A stretch of 8,543 bases of DNA from Bacillota bacterium (GTDB lineage Bacteria; Bacillota; Clostridia; UBA1381). Made by a program: the position numbers and the translations under genes. The DNA lies in NCBI GenBank assembly GCA_021205715.1, contig JAJPXA010000198.1, forward strand, positions 1-8,543. Direction: 5' to 3'. This document shows positions 1 to 5,823 of this stretch, one piece after another (position 1 is the stretch's first letter; each line of letters starts with the position of its first letter). The notes under the pieces are model-generated. The model was not told where the DNA came from. It ran no database searches and saw nothing but the letters and a program-made list of their open reading frames with translations.

Positions 1-709
1 TCCTCAAATCCGTCGGGCGCATATCCATCGCTATGATATACGAGCTTGCGTTGCCCATACATCCCGCCTGCGCGCTGCCCAAAAGAGAACCCAAAACTAT
101 CACGTTTCCGTTCGCTATTACCGTTCCGCCCTCCTCGACGCTTCCGACCAAAATCAAATGCCCGTCCGATTCCACGACTCTGCCCGATTTTACAACGCCT
201 TCGTAAAGTCTTGCGCGGTTGCTTTTATAATTGGTTGTGATAACCTCTTTTATTTTTTCAAATTCATACTTTTCCTCGGCGCTGATTTCATCGCCCTCCG
301 AATTTTCGGTTTCCGCGGTGTCCGCATTTTCCGCTTTGTTTTCGGGATTTTCCTCCGTTGTTTCGGATACGGCGGCATTTTCGCCGCTCTCGGATTTTCC
401 CTCCCGCTTGTTAAGCTCCTCCAAAAACTGCTTCGGAAGCTGAACGGTGTCCGCGATATTTTTCTCACCGTATATAATCGTACTTTCCGGAAGCAGCGCC
501 GTAACCACCGCCTCAAGGCGCAGCATATCGCTTTTATCCAGCTTTCTGCCGACGAAATACATATGACAATGTCCCGAGCCAAAAAAGCTGCGCCACGCTT
601 TTAGCTTTTCGCTTACGGCGGTAAGTATTTCCGAAAACGGAGCGTCCTTATCGAGATACATCTTTATCCCGTCGCCCGTTCCCTTAAGCTTTATTATTTC
701 CTTTTCCAT
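1..709 (-). CDS. minC: Septum site-determining protein MinC (C-terminal part beyond the window)
   Basis: MinC inhibits FtsZ polymerisation at wrong sites and is brought to the membrane by MinD. The visible 236 residues open with a MinC_N-like segment (residues 4-96; KGTGDGIKMYLD resembles the Bacillus MinC start IKGTKNGLTLQLD). A strongly acidic, probably disordered linker rich in Glu, Asn, Ala and Ser follows (about 97-165). The start of the C-terminal beta-helix domain comes next (about 168-236), with SGRVV, LILVGSV, GGTVIANGN, VLGSLLG, AQAG and MRPTDLR in the order expected for MinC_C. The frame is open to the left edge, so the end of the domain is cut off by the window, not by mutation. 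The ATG at 707-709 follows GAGGAGG (718-724) at 8 bases. The gene lies 34 bases after the PBP2 stop and is probably cotranscribed; minD would be expected next, outside the window. The family call is secure; the linker length is unusual. Confidence 0.93.
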   Translation of the reverse strand, partial: MEKEIIKLKGTGDGIKMYLDKDAPFSEILTAVSEKLKAWRSFFGSGHCHMYFVGRKLDKSDMLRLEAVVTALLPESTIIYGEKNIADTVQLPKQFLEELNKREGKSESGENAAVSETTEENPENKAENADTAETENSEGDEISAEEKYEFEKIKEVITTNYKSNRARLYEGVVKSGRVVESDGHLILVGSVEEGGTVIANGNVIVLGSLLGSAQAGCMGNASSYIIAMDMRPTDLR

Positions 710-743
710 TGCGCGCACCTCCTCGGTTTTTATCGGTTTTGTT

Positions 744-2822
744 TTATTCCTCTTCCGCCGCGTCCGTTGCCGACGGCGAAGGAGAAGCCTCCTCATTAAG
801 CTCAAAATAGTAATCGAATATATCCTTTGCGACATATCCCGCGTTCGTTCCCTTTACGCCGTGTTCCAAAACCACCGCGACGGCGATTTCCGGATCATCA
901 AACGGCGCGTAGGCTATGAAAATAGCGTTGTTGGAGCCGTTTCCAACCTGCGCGGTTCCTGTTTTTCCGCCTATTTGAATTTCATAATTCGAGAATATCG
1001 AGCTTGCGCTGCCGTCATCGACAACCTTTTTCATACCGTCCTTTATCGCGTCCAAGGCATCGTCGGATATGTCTATATACTCCTCGACCGTAGGCTCCGT
1101 CGTTTTTACCACGGAACCGTCGACCGACGAGCGTATGCTTTTTATAAGATTGACCTTATATCTCGTTCCGCCGTTCGCGATAGTCGCGGCATAATTTGCG
1201 AGCTGCACCGGAGTGAATAAGCTGTAAGACTGACCTATCGCCGCCTGAAGCGTATCGCCGCCGTACCAGTCGCTGCTCGTAACATTATTCTCAACCTCTT
1301 TTTTGTACTCCGGACTCGCCATATGCCCCGAAGCCTCCTCGGGAAGCTCTATTTCGGTGTATTCTCCCAAGCCAAACTTTGCCGCGTATTCGTCAAGAGT
1401 ATCTATACCCGTGCGGCGTCCGACCTCATAGAAGAAATAGTTGCAGGAATTTTCTATCGCCTGCGTAACGTTCTGCCGCCCGTGAGTGGTTCCGTATTCG
1501 CTCCAAATCCAGCAGACAGGCTGATAACTGTCATAATACCTGTACACACCCTCATCGTTTATAACCTCGTTCACCGTCAAATTGCCCGACTGTATCGCGG
1601 CAATAGCCGTAAGCGGCTTAAAGGTGGAGCCGGGCGAGTACAGTCCCGCGACCGCGCGGTTTACAAGCGGCGTGGCGCTGTCCTCCAAAAGCGTCGAGTA
1701 ATCCTCGTCAAAGGTCGACATATCGTATGTCGGGTATGACGCCATAGCGAGAGTGTCGCCGGTATTCACGTCCAGAACTACCACCGCGCCCGCATCGCAG
1801 TCCGTGCCCTTGCCGTCGCTGTCACCCTGCTGAATGGTTTTTATCGTGCTTTCAAGCGATTCCTCCGCGACCTTTTGAAGCTCGATATCAAGCGTTGTAA
1901 TAACATAATCTCCGGGCACCGGCTCGGTTATGATGCTTGCCTCGACATCATCGTCCTGAGCGGTTCCTATCGTTCCGTCCTTGCCTCGAAGATACGATTC
2001 CGCCCATTTTTCTATGCCCTGCTTTCCTATAACATCGTTAATTCCGTAACCCAAATCACTGTACGACGCATACTCGTCGCTGTTGATTTTGCCTGTGCGT
2101 CCCAAAAGATGCGTCGCTATCCCGGGATTTGTATACTCCCTCACATAGCTGTTCACAATCGAAATACCCGTGATTTCACTTTGACGCTCCTTTATCTGCG
2201 TCACCGTTTCAACGCTTATGTCATCCGCTATGGTATACGAAACAGTCGCGCTCATTCCGCGAAGCTTAGCCGCGTATCTTATCGAAATCATTTTCCGCTG
2301 CGTGTTGACATCGTATGAACCGTCGATTTTATAAATATCAGCAAGCGCGTTCATTATTTCATCCGCGCTCATATTCGCCTCTATCCCTTTGCCCAAATAC
2401 GGATTTTTCTCAAACCATTCCGCGCGCTCGTCCGCCGACGACCCGTCGCCGTTTTCATCGGTAAACGTAAACTCATACGGATACTCGCATATCGGCAGCT
2501 CGTCATAAAACGTGCAACCGGTCGAATACATAATATCGAGAAGCGTCCCCAAAACAGCGTTTATCTGCTCGTCGTCGTTTCCGACATCCTGCATTATTAT
2601 GCTGTAGCCGACCTTATTCGTGACAAGCGGCTTTCCGTATCTGTCCAAAATCTCACCGCGCGGCGCCGTCGCCACTATGTTCGTCACCAGCTTGTTATTG
2701 ACATACTCGTTATTCTTTTCCCCGTCGATAACCTGCAAGTCGAAAAGAGTAAACGCTATAATGCCAAACATAATTATCATTATCACTCTGATTATAAAGT
2801 ATCTTAATTTAACCTTAGGCAT
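744..2822 (-). CDS. mrdA: Penicillin-binding protein 2 (class B transpeptidase of the elongasome)
   Basis: This is a peptidoglycan D,D-transpeptidase that crosslinks wall peptides on the outer face of the membrane, normally paired with the glycosyltransferase RodA. Of 692 residues, 7-29 form a single N-terminal membrane anchor. The dimerisation or pedestal domain follows, with the family motif APRGEILDRYGKPL at 53-66. The transpeptidase domain starts near residue 300. All three active-site motifs are present: S399-T-F-K402 with the nucleophilic serine, S459-C-N461, and K620-T-G622 within GGKTGTAQ. The protein ends in a low-complexity tail (PSPSATDAAEEEE-like, about 680-692). The ATG at 2820-2822 has GGGGAGG (2831-2837) 8 bases upstream and lies 17 bases after the mreD stop. 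The mreD-PBP2-minC position points to the elongation PBP2, not the division PBP (FtsI/PBP3), which usually sits in the mur/fts cluster. The symbol mrdA follows E. coli usage; pbpA is also used. Confidence 0.95.
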   Translation of the reverse strand: MPKVKLRYFIIRVIMIIMFGIIAFTLFDLQVIDGEKNNEYVNNKLVTNIVATAPRGEILDRYGKPLVTNKVGYSIIMQDVGNDDEQINAVLGTLLDIMYSTGCTFYDELPICEYPYEFTFTDENGDGSSADERAEWFEKNPYLGKGIEANMSADEIMNALADIYKIDGSYDVNTQRKMISIRYAAKLRGMSATVSYTIADDISVETVTQIKERQSEITGISIVNSYVREYTNPGIATHLLGRTGKINSDEYASYSDLGYGINDVIGKQGIEKWAESYLRGKDGTIGTAQDDDVEASIITEPVPGDYVITTLDIELQKVAEESLESTIKTIQQGDSDGKGTDCDAGAVVVLDVNTGDTLAMASYPTYDMSTFDEDYSTLLEDSATPLVNRAVAGLYSPGSTFKPLTAIAAIQSGNLTVNEVINDEGVYRYYDSYQPVCWIWSEYGTTHGRQNVTQAIENSCNYFFYEVGRRTGIDTLDEYAAKFGLGEYTEIELPEEASGHMASPEYKKEVENNVTSSDWYGGDTLQAAIGQSYSLFTPVQLANYAATIANGGTRYKVNLIKSIRSSVDGSVVKTTEPTVEEYIDISDDALDAIKDGMKKVVDDGSASSIFSNYEIQIGGKTGTAQVGNGSNNAIFIAYAPFDDPEIAVAVVLEHGVKGTNAGYVAKDIFDYYFELNEEASPSPSATDAAEEE

Positions 2823-2839
2823 ATGTCCGTCCTCCCCGC

Positions 2840-3340
2840 TTAGGATATAAGCAGGCTTGAATGTATTTTGTCAAGCCGTATTACCTTTTTCAAAATTGGA
2901 TAAATTATCATCACGTAAACCGTATTAAAAATAACGCTCGGCAGCAGGTAAGACAAAAACGCGTCAAGCGAAAAATCCATATTCGGCACGATGTATACCG
3001 CAAAGCCGCCAACCGCGCTTACAATAAGCGACGAGAGCGCGGATTTCGACCATTTGGGCATCGTTCGGATTTTTTTATCCGCCTCATAAACCGCCGCGCA
3101 GCCTATAACGAAAACAATCATATTTATATAAAACCCGTTCGCCGAAAGCGCGGAGGATATAAGACCGCACACAACGCTCATTCCCGCCGTGTAGTAAATT
3201 TCCGTTTCAATCACCGCGTATGAAAGCGACAAAGCCAAAAATATATCCGGAACGGCATTGAAAACATTCACATATCTGTTCACCGCAATATGCACAATCA
3301 GCGCGGCGAATATTAAAACCGCCAATTTTAATCGTTTCAT
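2840..3340 (-). CDS. mreD: Rod shape-determining membrane protein MreD
   Basis: MreD is a small polytopic membrane protein of the elongasome that binds MreC and helps couple MreB filaments to PBP2 and RodA. The 166-residue product is very hydrophobic, with about five or six membrane segments (near residues 4-22, 30-45, 50-64, 70-86, 98-117 and 127-150). It ends in a short basic and polar tail. Length and profile fit MreD, whose sequence is poorly conserved, so position directly after mreC carries much of the call. The start chosen is ATG at 3338-3340, preceded by GGAGGG (3349-3354) at 8 bases. A longer frame opens at TTG 3365-3367, but that would overlap mreC and has no binding site in the right place. 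With the ATG the gap to mreC is 19 bases. Confidence 0.9.
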   Translation of the reverse strand: MKRLKLAVLIFAALIVHIAVNRYVNVFNAVPDIFLALSLSYAVIETEIYYTAGMSVVCGLISSALSANGFYINMIVFVIGCAAVYEADKKIRTMPKWSKSALSSLIVSAVGGFAVYIVPNMDFSLDAFLSYLLPSVIFNTVYVMIIYPILKKVIRLDKIHSSLLIS

Positions 3341-3348
3341 CGCAAACT

Positions 3349-3354
3349 CCCTCC
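3349..3354 (-). promoter_or_regulatory. Ribosome binding site deciding the mreD start
   Basis: GGAGGG on the minus strand lies 8 bases before ATG 3338-3340, within the 19-base gap after mreC. It makes the longer TTG-initiated frame unlikely. Confidence 0.8.
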
Positions 3355-3359
3355 GGCTC

Positions 3360-4187
3360 TTATTCAAGCACGCCGTTTATTACCAAAACCTCGTGCAGAC
3401 TTTTTAAATCGACATTCGGCTTAATCGCCGCGTAATCTATCTGTCCCATATTGTCCGACTTTATCTCCGTAATGCTTCCGACCTGTAACCCCGCCGGATA
3501 AATTCCGCCGCTTCCGGAGGTTTCTATAATATCGCCCACTATGATATTGACGGACGAGTCCACGAAGGTCATTTTGCAAAGCCCGTCCGCGGCAAGCTCC
3601 TTGTCGCCCTCGAGAACGGCAATATCTCCGGTTCTCACTATTTTTACACCCATCGCGTTATTTTCGTTAAGCATAGTCGTGACCATCGCCCAATTGGCGC
3701 CGACCTCGCTCACAATGCCTACGACGCCGTCGTCGGCTATTACGGTATTCCCGACCGCGATGCCGTTTATTGTCCCCTTGCCTATTTCTATCTCGTCATA
3801 AGAGCCGCTTTCCGAGTAGCCTATAACAGGCGCGGCAACGCTTGAAAACGTCGTGAGCGACTGCTGCAAATCCAGTAAATCCCTGAGCCGCTCGTTTTCC
3901 TCCCTGTACTGGGAAACGTCGCGGTTTTTCGACTGCTGATCCAAAAGCTCCTCCGTGAGCCGCTCGTTTTCTTCTTTATAACCGTCCATCTCCCATATGA
4001 ACTTTACTGTCCCGTAAATTTTATCCGCGATGTACGAAACACCCGACTGAAACGGTGACAAAACAGTTCTTACAACCGTGTTTACGGGATTGAAACCGAC
4101 GGCGTTTGAGATTATACCGACAGCCAAAAGCGCCGCGAGGATTATGCCGGTTACCAACAATGTTTTATTTTTCCAAAATGATTTCAT
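3360..4187 (-). CDS. mreC: Rod shape-determining protein MreC
   Basis: MreC is a single-pass membrane protein whose extracytoplasmic domain forms filaments and activates PBP2, linking MreB inside the cell to wall synthesis outside. The 275-residue product has a short basic N-terminus (MKSFWKNK), a membrane segment at about 9-31, a coiled coil at about 70-110 with two EENERL units (72-77 and 96-101), and the paired beta-barrel region at about 118-270. That region includes the typical stretch VGNTVIADDGVVGIVSEVG (145-163). I start it at ATG 4185-4187, which has GGAAGGA (4196-4202) 8 bases upstream. An ATG ten codons earlier (4215-4217) overlaps the mreB stop as ATGA but has no Shine-Dalgarno sequence, and would put extra polar residues before the anchor. 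The chosen start leaves 26 bases after mreB. Confidence 0.94.
   Translation of the reverse strand: MKSFWKNKTLLVTGIILAALLAVGIISNAVGFNPVNTVVRTVLSPFQSGVSYIADKIYGTVKFIWEMDGYKEENERLTEELLDQQSKNRDVSQYREENERLRDLLDLQQSLTTFSSVAAPVIGYSESGSYDEIEIGKGTINGIAVGNTVIADDGVVGIVSEVGANWAMVTTMLNENNAMGVKIVRTGDIAVLEGDKELAADGLCKMTFVDSSVNIIVGDIIETSGSGGIYPAGLQVGSITEIKSDNMGQIDYAAIKPNVDLKSLHEVLVINGVLE
3884..3971 (-). repeat. Short direct repeat inside the mreC coiled coil
   Basis: The same 16 bases (plus strand TGAGCCGCTCGTTTTC) occur at 3884-3899 and 3956-3971, 72 bases apart. They encode the two EENERL units of the MreC coiled coil, 24 residues apart. The in-frame spacing fits either an old internal duplication or simple reuse of a favoured coiled-coil sequence. 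Confidence 0.6.
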
Positions 4188-4195
4188 CTCGTCTA

Positions 4196-4202
4196 TCCTT
4201 CC
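4196..4202 (-). promoter_or_regulatory. Ribosome binding site deciding the mreC start
   Basis: GGAAGGA on the minus strand lies 8 bases before ATG 4185-4187, in the 26-base gap after mreB. The earlier ATG at 4215-4217 has an A-rich stretch before it and no such site. Confidence 0.7.
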
Positions 4203-4213
4203 ATTCCGCCAAA

Positions 4214-5215
4214 TCATTTTTTGTTGTTCAGAAGCGCCTTTATATTGTCAAGACATTTTCCTGTCCCCACGGCGACGCAGTCGAGCGGATATTCCGCGAC
4301 GTGCGTGGGTATTTTCGTGCGCTCGGTGATAAGCTTGTCAAGACCGCGTATAAGCGCGCCGCCGCCCGTAAGAGTTATTCCGCGCTCCATAATATCGGCG
4401 GCAAGCTCCGGCGGCGTGTTCTCAAGCACATACTTTATAGCCTCGACCATCTCGCTTATGTTCTCGCTTATCGCCGTTCTGACCTGCTCCTCGCGTATTA
4501 TAACCGTTTTCGGAAGTCCTGTCGCGACATCGCGGCCTCTGACCTCGCACTTGCTTTCGTTTTCGCTCGGGTACGCGGACGCTATTTTCATCTTTATATC
4601 CTCCGCCATCCTGTCGCCTATGTTTATGCCCTCTTCTTTTTTGAGGTAATTTATAATAGCGCCGTCGAGCGCGTCGCCGGCTATGCGTATCGACTTTGAC
4701 GCGACTATTCCGCCAAGCGATATAACGGCAACCTCCGTCGTGCCGCCGCCTATATCCATAACCATATTGCCTATCGCCTCATCGACCGGAAGTCCCGCGC
4801 CTATCGCCGCCGCCATCGGCTCCTCCACAAGGACAGCCTCTTTCGCGCCCGCCTGCACTACCGCCTCCTCAACCGCGCGTCTTTCGACCTCGGTAATTCC
4901 GGACGGAATGCAAACCACAACCTGCGGCTTAAAAACGCTCGTGACGTTCGCCTCTTTTATAAACGTTCTTATCATAGCCTGCGTTATATCGAAATCCGCG
5001 ATAACTCCGTCCTTCATAGGGCGCACCGCGACTATATTTTCGGGAGTTCTCCCTATCATCTCGTTAGCCGCGTTTCCGACCGCCAAAACCTTGCCGGTAT
5101 ATTTGTCGATTGCCACGACCGACGGCTCTCTTATAACAATGCCCTTACCCTTTACATATATCAGCGTGTTTGCTGTCCCCAAGTCTATTCCGACCTCTTT
5201 ATATAAAAATCCCAT
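4214..5215 (-). CDS. mreB: Rod shape-determining protein MreB (bacterial actin)
   Basis: MreB is the ATP-binding actin homologue that forms membrane-attached filaments and orients lateral wall synthesis. The 333-residue product is of normal length and shows every actin-fold signature: phosphate-1 loop GIDLGTANTLIY (9-20), CIPSGITEVERRA (102-114), the acidic EEPMAAAIGAG segment (131-141) that carries the catalytic glutamate region, phosphate-2 loop MDIGGGTTEVAVISLGG (153-169), and the adenosine motif LTGGGALIRGL (282-292). The start is ATG 5213-5215, because GAGGAG (5223-5228) sits 7 bases before it. Two earlier in-frame starts are less likely: the GTG at 5228-5230 overlaps this binding site, and the ATG at 5219-5221 is only one base from it. 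The gene follows maf by 14 bases. Bacillus has radC between maf and mreB; here it is absent. Confidence 0.98.
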   Translation of the reverse strand: MGFLYKEVGIDLGTANTLIYVKGKGIVIREPSVVAIDKYTGKVLAVGNAANEMIGRTPENIVAVRPMKDGVIADFDITQAMIRTFIKEANVTSVFKPQVVVCIPSGITEVERRAVEEAVVQAGAKEAVLVEEPMAAAIGAGLPVDEAIGNMVMDIGGGTTEVAVISLGGIVASKSIRIAGDALDGAIINYLKKEEGINIGDRMAEDIKMKIASAYPSENESKCEVRGRDVATGLPKTVIIREEQVRTAISENISEMVEAIKYVLENTPPELAADIMERGITLTGGGALIRGLDKLITERTKIPTHVAEYPLDCVAVGTGKCLDNIKALLNNKK

Positions 5216-5222
5216 AATCATA

Positions 5223-5228
5223 CTCCTC
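5223..5228 (-). promoter_or_regulatory. Ribosome binding site deciding the mreB start
   Basis: GAGGAG on the minus strand lies 7 bases before ATG 5213-5215, just inside the gap after the maf stop. It excludes the upstream GTG (5228-5230), which overlaps it, and the ATG at 5219-5221, which is only one base away. Confidence 0.8.
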
Positions 5229-5229
5229 A

Positions 5230-5823
5230 CTATATCGTATCAATATTAAAATCTTTTTCCAAAACCGCCGCGATTTCCGATATGGGAAACCCGACAACAT
5301 TAAAATAATCGCCGCTTATTTTCTTAATAAGCATACTGCCCTTGCCTTGTATTCCGTAGGCGCCCGCCTTATCGCGCGGCTCGCCCGTTTTTATATACGC
5401 GCGTATTTTTTCATCGCTCAAATCGCGAAACGTAACCTCCGTTTTCACACAATCGCAAACGGTATACGCGTCCCTTACGCGCATTATGCAAAAACCCGTG
5501 TACACCTCGTGTGTTTTCCCCGAAAGCGCGCGAAGCATATCAAACGCGCCGCCGTCATCTGCGGGTTTTCCCATAATTTCACCGTTTGAAACGACTATGG
5601 TGTCCGCGCCTATTATAATCGCTTTTTTATCTTTCAAAACCTTTTTCGCCGATGCCGACGCCTTTAAAAGCGCCAGCTCCTGAACGTATATCGACGGCGG
5701 AAGCGCGGCTTTGTCTATCGCGCTCTCGTCAGCGTCCGACACGACAACCCTAAAATCCTCCGCTATCAGCCTCATCAATTCTTTTCTTCTCGGCGACGCG
5801 CTCGCCAAAACAAAATCGCTCAT
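5230..5823 (-). CDS. maf: Maf family nucleoside triphosphate pyrophosphatase
   Basis: Maf proteins hydrolyse nucleotides such as dTTP, UTP or modified NTPs to the monophosphate and pyrophosphate in the cytoplasm. They are thought to clean the nucleotide pool, and Bacillus Maf affects septum formation when overproduced. The 197 residues carry the family signature LASASPRRKEL (6-16), the central IGADTIVV with the probable catalytic aspartate D74, GKP (85-87), LSGKTHEVYTG (100-110), and DKAGAYGIQGKG (151-162). The DKAGAYGIQG motif fits the dTTP/UTP-preferring (YhdE-like) branch; that subtype is inferred. ATG 5821-5823 abuts the TAG stop of the U32 gene, and AGAGGTG (5832-5838) lies 8 bases upstream inside that gene, so translation is probably coupled. 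Position before mreB is classical for Firmicutes. Confidence 0.95.
   Translation of the reverse strand: MSDFVLASASPRRKELMRLIAEDFRVVVSDADESAIDKAALPPSIYVQELALLKASASAKKVLKDKKAIIIGADTIVVSNGEIMGKPADDGGAFDMLRALSGKTHEVYTGFCIMRVRDAYTVCDCVKTEVTFRDLSDEKIRAYIKTGEPRDKAGAYGIQGKGSMLIKKISGDYFNVVGFPISEIAAVLEKDFNIDTI

Noticed and set aside
158..604. Plus-strand open frame of 148 codons opposite minC
   Set aside because: The minus strand in the same place reads as a clear MinC, and the plus-strand product is a low-complexity Phe/Leu/Arg-rich sequence mirroring the acidic linker.
1323..1739. Plus-strand open frame of 138 codons opposite the PBP2 gene
   Set aside because: It covers the conserved transpeptidase motifs on the other strand and shows no family features of its own.
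2408..2540. Acidic, cysteine-containing stretch in the PBP2 pedestal domain (residues about 95-139) as a possible inserted domain
   Set aside because: PBP2 proteins of Clostridia commonly have a variable segment here, and both flanks are in frame with no composition break, so I see no evidence of a foreign insertion.
2791..2796. TATAAT on the minus strand at the beginning of the PBP2 gene
   Set aside because: No -35-like element at 16-18 bases upstream, and the spot encodes an Ile-rich membrane anchor, where AT-rich codons are expected.
4106..5249. Long plus-strand open frames (4106-4699 and 4683-5249) opposite mreB
   Set aside because: They lie wholly antisense to a highly conserved gene, have no ribosome binding site, and encode no recognisable protein; they arise from the codon use of mreB.
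5612..5617. TATAAT on the minus strand inside maf
   Set aside because: The best -35-like sequence (TTGAAA) is only 14 bases upstream, too close for a usual promoter; the bases encode the conserved AIIIGAD segment of Maf.
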